A stretch of 35,547 nucleotides of DNA from Lyngbya confervoides BDU141951 (GCF_000817775.3 NZ_JTHE03000065.1:1-35547); one strand, 5' to 3'; positions 9,736-19,268 are shown, numbered from the stretch's first letter. Numbers and translations are program-made. The notes: a model not told the origin generated them from the sequence alone.

Positions 9736-9912
9736 ATGCACACAACAGCGACCTGCGGAACTTGCCGTCACTATGACGATATTCACAATATGTGTCCGCT
9801 CTATAAAACCAATCTTACGGTTGGGGAAGTCTATTTAAAGCGGCTGCCAGACTCTCCAGCCTGTATCAAACAATACCAATCCCCTGTGGAAGAATGCGTG
9901 ATGGAGAGGTAA
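9736..9912 (+). CDS. Small cysteine-rich protein, 58 residues, possible zinc-knuckle
   Basis: The chosen start is ATG 9736, directly preceded by the purine-rich tract GAGGGGGGAAGG, rather than the longer frame from 9664. The protein has five cysteines, in the order CGTC, MCPLYK, PACIKQY and EEC. The first four could bind one zinc or form disulfides. No family is recognised, and no signal peptide or membrane segment is visible. It lies 81 bp upstream of the LOV-GGDEF-EAL gene on the same strand and may be cotranscribed with it. The regular cysteine spacing and good ribosome-binding site support it being real. Confidence 0.55.
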   Translation: MHTTATCGTCRHYDDIHNMCPLYKTNLTVGEVYLKRLPDSPACIKQYQSPVEECVMER

Positions 9913-9993
9913 AGCAGATTCTCATGGCCCCAGGTCATGCCGCTAGAGGTCTGAATTCAGCGAGCATTTTTCCTACCTATCCCATCCTGTTCC

Positions 9994-12978
9994 ATGGTCC
10001 AAATTGGCATTCTTCACTCTCTGACCGGAGAAATGGCGATCAGTGAAGCATCGCTCGTTGATGCAGCCCTGATGGCAGTTGATGAAATTAATCAACAGGG
10101 CGGAGTTTTAGGCCAGAGGCTAACGCCCCTCATTGAAGATGGCGGCTCCAATCCTGATCAATTTGCCCAAAAAGCAGCTGGGATGATTGCCCAAGGAGCC
10201 GTCACGATTTTTGGATGCTGGACTTCCTCTAGCCGGAAGGCCGTGCGGCCCGTGGTGGAGCAGCACGACCTCTTACTGTGGTATCCCCTGCAGTATGAGG
10301 GTCTTGAACAAAGCCCCAATATCTTCTACACCGGATCGTGTCTTAACCAGCAGATTGAGCCAGCCCTAGACTGGCTCCTAGCCCAGGAACATCGCCGCTT
10401 TTTTCTGCTGGGATCAGACTACATCTTTCCCTGGAGTGCCCACAAGCTGATTAAGGCCCACCTGCAGGCTCGCGGTCTATCGGTGGTTGGGGAAGACTAT
10501 GTTCCCTTGGGGTGCCAGTCCTTTGAAGCCATCCTGGCCAAGATCCAAGCCGCAAGGCCCGATGTCATCTTCAGCACCTTGAATGGGGACAGCAACCTAG
10601 GCTTCTACCGTCAGTATCACCAAGCCGGTCTGGCGGCGGTGGACCTGCCTGTCATGGCGACGAGCATCACCGAGGTGGAACTCCAGCAATTGACGGGGAT
10701 CACCGCCGGACATTATGCTGCCTGGAGCTATTTTCAAAGCCTGGATCTGGCAAGCAACCGGGCCTTTGTGGAAAATTTTCATCGTCGGTATGGCTCCCAT
10801 CGGGTCACCAGCGATCCCATCGAAGCCGCCTATGCCCAGGTCTATCTCTGGAAGCAGGCTGTTGAAACGGCTCAGTCCTTCAGGAGCGATCGCGTGCGGA
10901 AGGCTGCCTATGGCCAAACCTTTGGGGCACCTGGCGGCCCAATTACCCTGAAAGACAATCATCACGTTGCCAAACCCTGCCGCATTGGCCAGATTCAGCC
11001 TGATGGTCAGTTCCAAACCCTGTACGACACCCAAACCGTGATCCCCCCGCTGCCCTGGCTAGGAGTGGAAACCTGCTCCTTTGACCGCGACTCCGTGGTC
11101 AAAACCTTACTGTCTGAAGTGTCCGACTGGATTGAGAAAAATCAGCAGCTCTCCCTAGAAATTGCCCAGCGGCAGCAGGCTGAGGAAAAGCTGCGGCTCT
11201 GGCAAAAGGCTGTTGAGGCCAGTGGTAACGCCATTTTAATTAGTGATGCCCAGCACCCAGAGATGCCTCTCATCTACGTCAATCCAGCCTTTGAGACCCA
11301 AACCGGCTACTCAGCGGCAGACAGTCTGGGACGAAACTGTCGCTTCCTGCAGGGCAACGATCACCATCAGCCGGCCCTAGAGAAACTGCGCGCAGCGCAG
11401 GGTGAGCCGCGAGACTGCACAGTGGTGCTGCGCAACTATCGCAAGGATGGCACGCTTTTTTGGAATGAGCTGACGATTTCTCCGGTGTTTGATGAGACCC
11501 AACAGCTGACGCATTTTGTCGGGATTCAAAACGACATTACAGAGCGCATCCGCGCCAGTGAGCTGCTGGAGAAGCGCATTCAAGATCGCACCGCAAAGCT
11601 CACCGAAGCCCTGCAAAACCTCCAGAGGGCTCAGTGTCAACTCATAGAAAAGGAAGAAAGTCTACAGTATGAAGCCCTGCATGACTATCTGACGGGATTA
11701 CCCAACCGCAAGCATTTCGTGGATCAGCTCAACGCCTTTATCACCGATCCCAGTGGAAATCCCCGTAGCTACGCCGTCCTGTTTTTGGATTTAGACTACT
11801 TCAAGGTCATCAACGACAGCCTGGGTCATCTCAAAGGGGATCTGCTCCTGAAGCAGGCGGCGGATCGGCTGCAAGAATTGCTGCGCGCGACGGATTTACT
11901 GGCTCGCTTTGGCGGCGATGAATTTGTCATCCTGCTTACGAATCTGCCCAGTCCAAGCTACGCAGAGCGGATAGCAGAGCGGATTCAAAGCGCAATCACC
12001 CGTCCCTTTCACCTGGAGGGGCAAGATCTAGTCGTCACCGCTAGCATTGGGATCACCCTCAGCACCCATGGCGATCGCACCGCAGAGGACATCCTGCGCG
12101 ATGCAGACACCGCCATGTACCATGCCAAAAATCAGGGGAAGCGTCGCCACAGTTTGTTCAGTCAACAGATGCAGCTAGAAGCCATGGAGCGCCTGATCCT
12201 GGAGGGCGATCTCAGGCAAGCCCTGCAACGGGGCGAGTTGTTTTTGCAATATCAGCCCATTCTCCAGCTCAGCCCAGAAACCCTGAGTGGGTTTGAGGCT
12301 CTGATCCGCTGGCAGCATCCCACGCTGGGGCGCATCTCTCCCGATAAATTTATCTCCATTGCCGAAGAGACAGGCCTGATTCATGACATTGGCCAGTGGG
12401 TGATTGCCGAAGCCTGTCATCAGCTCAGCCAATGGCAGCAGCACGCTCCGGCCCATGCTTTAACCATGAATGTGAACCTCTCGGCGCTGCAGCTCACCAA
12501 TCCCCATCTGGTGGAGACCGTGCATGAGATCTTAAGCGCCACTGGACTCTCAGGCGATCAGCTCAAGCTAGAACTCACCGAAAGCACAATTGTCACGGGA
12601 TCTGCGGAGACCGAAAAAATCCTTCAGGAGTTTAGAACCCTGGGCATTCATATCTGCATTGATGATTTTGGGGTGGGCCACTCCTCCCTGAGTCGACTGC
12701 ACGAGTTCCCCATCGATACCTTAAAAATTGATCGGGCCTTTGTGAACCGCCTCAGCATCGACCGTAAGGGCCTAGAAATGATCCAGATTATCGTAGCCCT
12801 TGCCCAAAGCTCGGAGATGACCGTCGTCGCAGAGGGCATTGAAACCGGAGATCAGCTCAGGCAGCTGCAGTCGCTGGGGGTCGAGTATGTCCAGGGATAT
12901 CTGTTCTCTAAACCGCTTGAAGCTGAGGCAGCCTGCCGCTATGTCCAAGCACAGGGGACAAAGAACCGACAGCCTTAA
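9994..12978 (+). CDS. UrtA-like sensor, LOV (PAS), GGDEF and EAL protein
   Basis: This 994-residue protein would make or break cyclic di-GMP. Residues 1-365 resemble UrtA/AmiC/FmdD-type amide- or urea-binding proteins but begin at the first beta-strand (MVQIGILHSLTGEMA) with no signal peptide or membrane helix, so the domain is probably cytoplasmic. A short coiled coil follows. Residues about 400-520 form a PAS domain with the LOV flavin motif GRNCRFLQG (Cys449), NYRKDGTLFWNEL and FVGIQNDIT, all expected of a blue-light photoreceptor. The GGDEF motif is at 640-644 with an intact RxxD inhibitory site (RATD). The EAL triad is at 768-770 with DDFG and AEGIET intact, so both catalytic domains look active. 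It starts at ATG 9994. No clear Shine-Dalgarno was seen. Confidence 0.92.
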   Translation: MVQIGILHSLTGEMAISEASLVDAALMAVDEINQQGGVLGQRLTPLIEDGGSNPDQFAQKAAGMIAQGAVTIFGCWTSSSRKAVRPVVEQHDLLLWYPLQYEGLEQSPNIFYTGSCLNQQIEPALDWLLAQEHRRFFLLGSDYIFPWSAHKLIKAHLQARGLSVVGEDYVPLGCQSFEAILAKIQAARPDVIFSTLNGDSNLGFYRQYHQAGLAAVDLPVMATSITEVELQQLTGITAGHYAAWSYFQSLDLASNRAFVENFHRRYGSHRVTSDPIEAAYAQVYLWKQAVETAQSFRSDRVRKAAYGQTFGAPGGPITLKDNHHVAKPCRIGQIQPDGQFQTLYDTQTVIPPLPWLGVETCSFDRDSVVKTLLSEVSDWIEKNQQLSLEIAQRQQAEEKLRLWQKAVEASGNAILISDAQHPEMPLIYVNPAFETQTGYSAADSLGRNCRFLQGNDHHQPALEKLRAAQGEPRDCTVVLRNYRKDGTLFWNELTISPVFDETQQLTHFVGIQNDITERIRASELLEKRIQDRTAKLTEALQNLQRAQCQLIEKEESLQYEALHDYLTGLPNRKHFVDQLNAFITDPSGNPRSYAVLFLDLDYFKVINDSLGHLKGDLLLKQAADRLQELLRATDLLARFGGDEFVILLTNLPSPSYAERIAERIQSAITRPFHLEGQDLVVTASIGITLSTHGDRTAEDILRDADTAMYHAKNQGKRRHSLFSQQMQLEAMERLILEGDLRQALQRGELFLQYQPILQLSPETLSGFEALIRWQHPTLGRISPDKFISIAEETGLIHDIGQWVIAEACHQLSQWQQHAPAHALTMNVNLSALQLTNPHLVETVHEILSATGLSGDQLKLELTESTIVTGSAETEKILQEFRTLGIHICIDDFGVGHSSLSRLHEFPIDTLKIDRAFVNRLSIDRKGLEMIQIIVALAQSSEMTVVAEGIETGDQLRQLQSLGVEYVQGYLFSKPLEAEAACRYVQAQGTKNRQP

Positions 12979-13297
12979 GCAAAGACGCGATCGCAATCGG
13001 TTCCCACCGCTTTCCCCAGCCCCCGATCTACCCAAATGTCACGAAACCCTTGCCTCGCAAAGATTTCATACATGACATTACAGCTTGGCAAGATTCCGTT
13101 ACGCAAGTTTGCGACAAATCTGAAGGAAAAGCGGCGATCCCCACCAACTTGAAATTTTTCACCCAAGATTAACCTTAACCCCTTTGCTGATTGCCCACGG
13201 CCCATCGTGCCCTAGGCAGCGCCACCTCCAACCCAAGGCGATCGCCACGGGCAACAGCTGGGGGCTTTTATTTACAGCATGGATTCGATTTCTGGTT
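12979..13297. other. Intergenic region upstream of gap1
   Basis: This 319-bp stretch holds no gene I can support. It contains a small CGCAAGTTTGCG palindrome at 13102-13113 and a HIP1 site (GCGATCGC) near 13238. It probably carries the gap1 promoter, but no box pair is convincing. An open frame running upstream of the GAPDH ATG from 13184 has a non-conserved sequence and was not used as the start. Confidence 0.4.
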
Positions 13298-14350
13298 ATG
13301 ACTTCTTTAAAAATTGCAATTAATGGCTTTGGCCGTATCGGACGCTTAGTGCTCCGAGCGGCTATCAATAACTCAAACCTGGAGTTTGTCGGCATCAACG
13401 ATCTCGTTCCCCCCGAGAACCTGGCCTACCTCCTCAAATACGACTCGACCCACGGTCGATTTCCAGGAACGGTTCAAGCCGAGGCCGAGGGCATTCGCGT
13501 GAACGATCGCTTTATTCCCTGCTTTGCCCAGCGTAATCCTGAAGATCTTCCCTGGGGCAAGCTAGGGGTAGACTACGTGATTGAAGCCACAGGGCTCTTC
13601 ACCACCCATGAATCGGCCCTACGACACCTGCAGGCTGGCGCCAGGCGCGTGATTCTTTCGGCCCCCACCAAAACTCCCGATCAGGTACCTACTTTTTTGG
13701 TGGGTGTGAACCACACCGCCTTCAACGCTGAAACCGACCGAATTGTATCCAACGCTAGTTGCACCACCAACTGTTTGGCCCCCGTGGCAAAGGTGATTAA
13801 CGATTCCTTTGGCCTGGCAGAGGGACTGATGACCACCGTACATGCCTCCACCGCAACCCAGCCCACTGTGGATGGTCCGAGCAAAAAGGATCTGCGCGGC
13901 GGACGGGGAGCGGCCCAAAATATTATTCCTGCCTCCACCGGAGCCGCGAAGGCGGTCACCTTGGTCCTCCCGGAACTGACGGGTCGACTCACCGGTATGG
14001 CCCTGCGCGTTCCCACACCGGATGTGTCCGTGGTGGACCTAACCTTCCGCACCGAACGCCCCACCCAGTACGCAGAGATCTGTGCGGCCATGGAGCAAGC
14101 AGCCAATGGCGATCTGTCCGGCATTCTGGGCTACACGGATGATCCGGTGGTCTCCTCCGACTTTCTCACTGACCCCCGCTCCAGCATTTTTGATGCCAGT
14201 GCGGGCCTAGAGCTGAACCCTCAGTTCTTTAAGGTGATTGCCTGGTATGACAATGAGTGGGGCTACTCCAACCGTGTGCTCGATCTGGCGCTCTACATGG
14301 CCCAAACTGAGGGAATTTTAGAAGGCATTCGGATTCCCTTGAGTATCTGA
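13298..14350 (+). CDS. gap1: Glyceraldehyde-3-phosphate dehydrogenase, Gap1 type
   Basis: This 350-residue enzyme oxidises glyceraldehyde-3-phosphate to 1,3-bisphosphoglycerate in glycolysis. The Rossmann motif [10 protein letters not shown] starts at residue 6. The acidic residue in VGINDLVPP is usual for NAD-preferring GAPDH. Catalytic Cys155 lies in SNASCTTNC, and the C-terminal [11 protein letters not shown] is intact. [20 protein letters not shown] and [17 protein letters not shown] resemble cyanobacterial Gap1 more than the photosynthetic Gap2, as judged from memory of these sequences. The start at ATG 13298 matches the conserved N-terminus. A strong terminator follows the gene, so it is probably monocistronic. 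Confidence 0.93.
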   Translation: MTSLKIAINGFGRIGRLVLRAAINNSNLEFVGINDLVPPENLAYLLKYDSTHGRFPGTVQAEAEGIRVNDRFIPCFAQRNPEDLPWGKLGVDYVIEATGLFTTHESALRHLQAGARRVILSAPTKTPDQVPTFLVGVNHTAFNAETDRIVSNASCTTNCLAPVAKVINDSFGLAEGLMTTVHASTATQPTVDGPSKKDLRGGRGAAQNIIPASTGAAKAVTLVLPELTGRLTGMALRVPTPDVSVVDLTFRTERPTQYAEICAAMEQAANGDLSGILGYTDDPVVSSDFLTDPRSSIFDASAGLELNPQFFKVIAWYDNEWGYSNRVLDLALYMAQTEGILEGIRIPLSI

Positions 14351-14441
14351 TGGACCTTTGCTGACGGACCTCTCCTGTTTGCTGAGGTGTTCTTCCGCAG
14401 AAAAAGCAGACCCACGTATCGATAAGGCACCCGTTTCGACC

Positions 14442-14473
14442 AGGCATCTATTGTCAAGATAGATGCCTTTTTT
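14442..14473 (+). terminator. Strong intrinsic terminator after gap1
   Basis: A perfect 9-10 bp stem (AGGCATCTAT with ATAGATGCCT, arms 14442-14451 and 14459-14468) encloses a 7-nt loop and runs into six T residues ending at 14473. It lies about 90 nt past the gap1 stop. This is the clearest intrinsic terminator in the window. Confidence 0.88.
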
Positions 14474-14792
14474 GAGGAATCGTGCCCCAGTTCTCCCCCT
14501 GACATCCAGGCACTGAAAGATTTCCCGACAGCTCATTCCAAGGTAAACTTGACCATATTTTCCAAGGGAGTCTAGTTTTCCAGAATCTTGTCCTCTGCCA
14601 GCATGGGTTTTCAGTGCGCCAGTTCACCTCCAAGTCCATCGTCCTAGTCCCGAAGGGCGCTCCCGCTAGGCAGCGCTTTATCTCTTTGGGGCCTGTGACT
14701 GCCCTCAATTGGCAAACGGAGCACTGGTGGGTAGCCCAGGATCTAGGTCAGGCCAGAAACCATGCTGCCACGATACCAAGGACCAGGCAGCC
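14474..14792 (+). promoter_or_regulatory. Upstream region of rsmI
   Basis: No gene is supported in this 319-bp gap. TTGACC at 14549-14554 followed 18 nt later by TAGTTT (14573-14578) is a weak sigma-70-like promoter candidate, which would give an rsmI leader of about 210 nt. The octamer TTCCAAGG occurs twice around it (near 14536 and 14559). Confidence 0.25.
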
Positions 14793-15659
14793 ATGAGGCG
14801 ACCAGGAACCCTCTATATTATTGGAACCCCCATTGGCAATCTGGACGATATCTCCCATCGCGCCCTGGAAACGCTCAAAGCCGTGGATGTGATCGCCGCC
14901 GAGGATACCCGTCACACCGGCAAACTGCTGCATCATTTCCAAATTTCCACTGCGCAACTTAGCTATCACCAGCACAATATTCAACAGCGCACCCCAGAAC
15001 TGGTGGAAAAGCTGTGCTCTGGTCAAACGATCGCCCTGGTCACCGATGCTGGAATGCCCGGCATCTGCGATCCAGGCTGGGAACTCATTCAAGCCTGCAT
15101 CAAGGCGGAAATTTCGGTGGTGCCCATCCCTGGCCCCGTGGCTGCAATCGCAGCCCTTGTGGCCTCTGGGCTGCCCACCCATCGCTTTTGCTTTGAGGGG
15201 TTTCTGCCCACCAAAACCAAGGATCGCCGCGATCGCCTCGCGCAGTTACAGCGGGAAAGGCGGACGATGATTCTCTACGAGTCTCCCCATCGACTCCGGC
15301 AAACCCTCGCGGACCTGAGCCAGACCTGCGGGGAAGATCGCCCCCTAGTCCTTGCCCGAGAATTGACCAAGCGCTTCGAAACCTTCTGGCGGGGAAGCCT
15401 ATCCGAGGCGATCGCCTTCCACAGGGATCACGATCCGCGCGGTGAATACACCCTGGTCTTGGGAGGGGCCACCGCCACGGACCCAGATTACTCAGACGAT
15501 CAGCTTCTGAAACTTCTGCAAGAGAAACTCCAGCAGGGCATCTCTCCATCCCAGGCTAGCAAAGAGCTGGCCCAGCGTTATCCCATTCCGCGTCGTCGCC
15601 TCTATCAGCTCACCCTCCAGATCATCCCCAACTCCCCCAGCGATCCCCCAGCGGATTGA
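14793..15659 (+). CDS. rsmI: 16S rRNA (cytidine1402-2'-O)-methyltransferase RsmI
   Basis: This 288-residue tetrapyrrole-methylase-fold enzyme uses SAM to methylate the 2'-OH of C1402 in 16S rRNA. Diagnostic motifs are LYIIGTPIGNLDDISHRA at the N-terminus, AAEDTRHTGKLL near residue 35-45, VTDAGMPGICDPG near 85 and PGPVAAIAALVASGLP near 110-125. The length matches the family. ATG 14793 was chosen because the conserved N-terminus begins there; the 28 upstream in-frame codons from 14709 look non-conserved. The gene ends 27 bp from the convergent MBL-fold gene. Confidence 0.95.
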   Translation: MRRPGTLYIIGTPIGNLDDISHRALETLKAVDVIAAEDTRHTGKLLHHFQISTAQLSYHQHNIQQRTPELVEKLCSGQTIALVTDAGMPGICDPGWELIQACIKAEISVVPIPGPVAAIAALVASGLPTHRFCFEGFLPTKTKDRRDRLAQLQRERRTMILYESPHRLRQTLADLSQTCGEDRPLVLARELTKRFETFWRGSLSEAIAFHRDHDPRGEYTLVLGGATATDPDYSDDQLLKLLQEKLQQGISPSQASKELAQRYPIPRRRLYQLTLQIIPNSPSDPPAD

Positions 15660-15686
15660 ACCTGGAGAGACTCGTGGTGTTGAACT

Positions 15687-16535
15687 TCACCTGGATGCTT
15701 GTGGGTGCCTCCCCTCAATCGCCCTGATGTATCGATCGGCGGAACGGTGAACGCTAGCTTTGGCCTCTGAGGCCACAATCGCCTGCCACCATGCCCCATA
15801 AACGCGATCAAATTCATAGGGTTCAACAGCATGTACAATTTGCCGAATCTTGGTCGCAGGGAGCGGAATGAGATTGGGATAGCTGTACATAAAGCTCACC
15901 CAGGCCCGATCGGCAACCACCTGGATAATATCGCCGCTCAGTAAGGTTCCCCGACCTTCGGTTCCTGTGGCCCAATGGCAGAGCGTCCCACCCGGAAAGT
16001 GTCCTCCCGCGCGAATTAGGGTGATCTCTTGCTGCACCTGCAGCGTGTCGCCTGCCCAGAAGTGAATGGCAGCATCGGGGCGCATGACCCATCGCCGATC
16101 GGCCTCATGCAAGTACAGGGGCGCGCCAAAGGCATGGGCCCACTCCACCGCCGAAGAATAATAGTGAGGATGGGAAATGGCGATCGCCGCAATTCCCCCC
16201 AGGGCCTTGAGGGCTTGTATCGTCGACTCATCAATCAAACTGATGCAATCCCAGAGCAGATTACCGGATCCTGACTGCACTAGCAGCGCGCGCTGACCGA
16301 TGGCAAAGGCAGGTTCGGTGCCAATCCCATATAGACCCGCCTCCTGCTGCTCAATCCGATTCCGGTGGTCCTGCTGTAGTTGTGCAAGGGTGGTCCATTG
16401 CTGACCCTGATGTCCTACATACTGCCGATCATCTTCACAAATCGGGCAGCGCTCAGGGACCTGCCGCGATGGGGCAAACTGAGTGCCGCAGGTTGAACAA
16501 AGGTAGGCGGTTAGTAACGCTTCAGGAACTGTCAT
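15687..16535 (-). CDS. MBL-fold hydrolase-like protein with N-terminal zinc ribbon
   Basis: The protein has 282 residues. The N-terminus carries a rubredoxin-like zinc ribbon (CSTCGT then CPICED). The metallo-beta-lactamase-fold part follows, but the usual HxHxDH metal motif reads SHPHYYS, so the Asp and second-metal His are missing. Later motifs survive: RAGGHFPGG for the second His and LLSGDII for the bridging Asp. A single-metal or altered active site is likely. Similar proteins are annotated as MBL-fold hydrolases in cyanobacteria; the substrate is unknown. It starts at ATG 16535 and lies 59 bp downstream of the MscS gene on the same strand. Confidence 0.82.
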   Translation of the reverse strand: MTVPEALLTAYLCSTCGTQFAPSRQVPERCPICEDDRQYVGHQGQQWTTLAQLQQDHRNRIEQQEAGLYGIGTEPAFAIGQRALLVQSGSGNLLWDCISLIDESTIQALKALGGIAAIAISHPHYYSSAVEWAHAFGAPLYLHEADRRWVMRPDAAIHFWAGDTLQVQQEITLIRAGGHFPGGTLCHWATGTEGRGTLLSGDIIQVVADRAWVSFMYSYPNLIPLPATKIRQIVHAVEPYEFDRVYGAWWQAIVASEAKASVHRSADRYIRAIEGRHPQASR

Positions 16536-16594
16536 AGGATGAACCAGATTGAAGAAAGGGCACGGATAGAAAGGGCAAGATCAATTGCAGCGAG

Positions 16595-17794
16595 TTAACG
16601 AGCCTCGCCAAGCTGCGCTAAAGCAAAGCGATCGCGCCCGGTATGCCCATTCCCTGGGGAAGGGGATCGCTCTAGATTCAGCCCACTCAAGTAGAGCATC
16701 TGCGTGGGATAGGCAAAGTCAATCTGATGGGCCTCAAACGCTTGGCGAATGCCCAGATTAATCGCCTGTTGCGCATCCATGTAGGTGGCGTAGTCTGGGG
16801 TTTCCACAAAATACACCACCTCGTAGTTGAGGCTGAAGTCACCAAAGGAGAGAAAATGGGCTCGATCAAAGGTGACCCTTTCCACCGATTCAATAACGGC
16901 TTGGATTAGGCTTGGAATTGCCTCAATTTTTTCTTGACCAGTCTCGTAGGTCACCCCCAAGGAAAACGCTATTCGTCGTCGTTCCATCCGCCTGAAATTT
17001 TGAATTCGCGACCCCGTTAAATCCGTATTAGAGGCCACCCACTCCTCACCTCCCAGGCTCCGTAGCCGCGTAGTTTTAATGCCAATATGCTCCACCGTTC
17101 CCACCAGATCCCCAATGATCACAAAATCTCCAATCTCAAAGGGACGGTCCAGAAGAATTGAAAAGTAGCTAAACAGATCGGCGAGTATCCCCTGGGACGC
17201 CAGAGCCACTGCAATTCCGCCAATCCCCAGACTCGCCACAACCGCAGAAATATCAAACCCAAGATTGTCCAGGAGAAACACTAACCCAATCGCCCAGACT
17301 GTCACTTTCATGGCAGGAATCAGGGCATTGAGACTCTGCTCTAGGGTTTCCCGAGATCCGCGCGTCATCCAGTAGACTCGGATTCCATACTCTAAAAAGG
17401 AGGTGGCGAGCTGAACAATCAACAAGGTGGCAACAACGATGGAAAGCACCTGCACGAGGGCTTGCAGAAACGAAGATAGCTCTAAGTTCCCCAGGCTCAA
17501 ATAGAAACTGCCAAGATACAGCAAATAGGTGGTGGGTTTTTCCAACAGGTGGATCAATCGATCGTCGAGCAGAGAGCGAGTGTTCCTGGCCCAGTGCTTG
17601 AGGCGCCCCAGGACAACATTTCGCAAGAGCGTGACCAGTAAGATTCCGGCCAGTAAAATACCCAAGGTCATCAAATAGGCCGAGACGCTGTTTCCCAGGA
17701 TCGTTTTTTGCAGAAGCTCGGCTAGCATAATTTCCATGTTCAAGAAAATACTTGACCAAGCTAACCGAGCGGCCCAATCTGTCCATCTACCCAT
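16595..17794 (-). CDS. MscS-family mechanosensitive ion channel
   Basis: The protein has 399 residues as read from ATG 17794. An internal ATG at 17737 (Met20) directly before the first hydrophobic stretch may be the true start. It has about five membrane helices between residues 40 and 210. The last is the pore-lining helix rich in Gly and Ala (VVASLGIGGIAVALASQGIL). The beta domain follows, with FEIGDFVIIGDLVGTVEHIG and NFRRMERRR. These channels open under membrane tension and release osmolytes. The length is longer than E. coli MscS because of the extra N-terminal helices, which is common in cyanobacteria. Confidence 0.9.
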   Translation of the reverse strand: MGRWTDWAARLAWSSIFLNMEIMLAELLQKTILGNSVSAYLMTLGILLAGILLVTLLRNVVLGRLKHWARNTRSLLDDRLIHLLEKPTTYLLYLGSFYLSLGNLELSSFLQALVQVLSIVVATLLIVQLATSFLEYGIRVYWMTRGSRETLEQSLNALIPAMKVTVWAIGLVFLLDNLGFDISAVVASLGIGGIAVALASQGILADLFSYFSILLDRPFEIGDFVIIGDLVGTVEHIGIKTTRLRSLGGEEWVASNTDLTGSRIQNFRRMERRRIAFSLGVTYETGQEKIEAIPSLIQAVIESVERVTFDRAHFLSFGDFSLNYEVVYFVETPDYATYMDAQQAINLGIRQAFEAHQIDFAYPTQMLYLSGLNLERSPSPGNGHTGRDRFALAQLGEAR

Positions 17795-18039
17795 CGACCC
17801 CCATGGGCAGGCGTTAAAAATCTGCCTATCGATAGACTTTAGTCCCGACTCCCCTGGATAGTCTTCAGACTATCGCATGATCAAGCCAACCAGGGTTGCT
17901 TTTGATCCTTCATCCTCGATCGTCATTGTCCCTCTCGTCATTGCCCCTCTCAATCCGCCCAGAACCAGGACAGCGGACTTTCTCCTGCCCCCCAAGACTC
18001 ACTCAAGACTCACCAGCGTGACTTAGGGGGACCGCTGCC

Positions 18040-18588
18040 TTAGTCGCCATTGACCAGAATGCGGGTAATTCCCAGGGGCAAACCAATCCCCATGGATCCA
18101 TCGGGGAAGGCCGTGAGGCTGTACTGGTAAAAATTCTCGGTTCTCGGATTACGATTAGGTTCAATCCCAACGGTCACCGTTTGACCGGGTTGAATGGGCT
18201 GCTCAAAAACAATGCTAATCTCGCCGGGGTCATCGGGTCCCCCAATTGCGGCAAGGGGGACGTTGTCCGCACGAGCCAGGGGAGTGCCTTGAAAAGCCTT
18301 CAGGGTATTGTCGCGCAGCACTCGAGTTTCCACATTAGGCAGCTGCTCAATTCGCAGAGCCTTTAAGCTTTCCCCAGCATTCTCAGGAACGTACAGGGTA
18401 AAGTAGTAGGTCGTCTCTGCATTGCGGGTCGTGTGGGGCGAGAAGGTGCCCACGATCCGAGGCGCAGCTTCGAAGGCGGTTCTTCCGTCAGCAAATTTAA
18501 CTGCTAGGGACGCCTCCGGCAGCAGGGCGATCGCACCAAAACTTGCCAGTAGCAATGATAAACCGAATCGAGCCAAGGGATACAGCAT
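18040..18588 (-). CDS. DUF2808 family exported protein
   Basis: This 182-residue protein starts at ATG 18588, where a GGAGG ribosome-binding site (18597-18601) sits 8 nt upstream. An N-terminal signal peptide is clear (LSLLLASFGAIALLPEASLA). The mature part matches the cyanobacterial DUF2808 pattern: VKFADGRTAFEAAPRIV, YYFTLYVPENAGESL, FEQPIQPGQTVTVGI and NFYQYSLTAFPDG. Its function is unknown; it is likely periplasmic or at the cell surface. The reading frame extends upstream, but the ribosome-binding site and signal peptide decide the start. Confidence 0.85.
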   Translation of the reverse strand: MLYPLARFGLSLLLASFGAIALLPEASLAVKFADGRTAFEAAPRIVGTFSPHTTRNAETTYYFTLYVPENAGESLKALRIEQLPNVETRVLRDNTLKAFQGTPLARADNVPLAAIGGPDDPGEISIVFEQPIQPGQTVTVGIEPNRNPRTENFYQYSLTAFPDGSMGIGLPLGITRILVNGD

Positions 18589-18875
18589 GGCATTAACCTC
18601 CAGAAAACAGAGAATGATATTGAGAACCGCCACCGCCCTGAGAAGCGTTTCTGCGATCTCTGGGGAAATCAATCCGGGGTCTGCTCCCAAGGACAGCAGT
18701 GACTGGGGCAGTGACTTGAGCGAGGAACGGCTAAGGGCAGCTTGTCGCAGAAACTTGAATAGAACCCTGCCTGGACAAACTGCCTGTTTCTTTTAATATC
18801 GCCGAGCTGGATGAATGTAAGCTGAGAAAGCCGTGAACTTTTGTGCTAACTCCGGCAGCAAGGACTCTATCCATC

Positions 18876-19268
18876 ATGATGCAAGCGTTTGACGATCCGC
18901 GTGCCGACCTCCCGCAGCTACTGCAGCTTGTCCTGGATGCGGCCCAGCGCAGTTTCCCTCAGCGGCGTTACAGCGGTCAAATGACCAGCGACCCAGCCCA
19001 GGAAGACTGGCAGTTGCGTTTATTTGCCCGCACGCTTGAGGGGGAGAGCCTTCCCCAACACACCCTCAATTTAGAGATCTACTGTGTTAAAGGTGAGCGA
19101 TCGCTGATGCTGGAATACCCAGAACAAACACACTATCCAATTCTCTGGATCGGATCATCGCTGGTTTGGATGGAGGGCGATCGCGGTCAAACCGTTCCCC
19201 GCCCACCCCTGGGGGAATCGTTAGAAAAGCTGGGCCGCATGATCCTCAAGGCCATGGCGGAGGCCTAG
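18876..19268 (+). CDS. Hypothetical protein, about 130 residues
   Basis: I do not recognise a family. The start is taken at ATG 18876; a GTG at 18843 would add 11 residues. The protein is soluble and acidic, with no signal peptide or membrane helix. It has an N-terminal helix (LPQLLQLVLDAAQRSF), a beta-rich middle (LNLEIYCVKGERSLMLEY, HYPILWIGSSLVWMEG) and a C-terminal helix. The gene overlaps the convergent oxidoreductase gene by 4 bp at its 3' end. Confidence 0.65.
   Translation: MMQAFDDPRADLPQLLQLVLDAAQRSFPQRRYSGQMTSDPAQEDWQLRLFARTLEGESLPQHTLNLEIYCVKGERSLMLEYPEQTHYPILWIGSSLVWMEGDRGQTVPRPPLGESLEKLGRMILKAMAEA

Noticed and set aside
13184..13297. 38-codon N-terminal extension of GAPDH
   Set aside because: The conserved GAPDH N-terminus begins at the ATG at 13298, and the extension has no family similarity.
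14614..14796. 60-codon plus-strand frame upstream of rsmI
   Set aside because: It overlaps the rsmI start, lacks a ribosome-binding site and has no recognisable feature.
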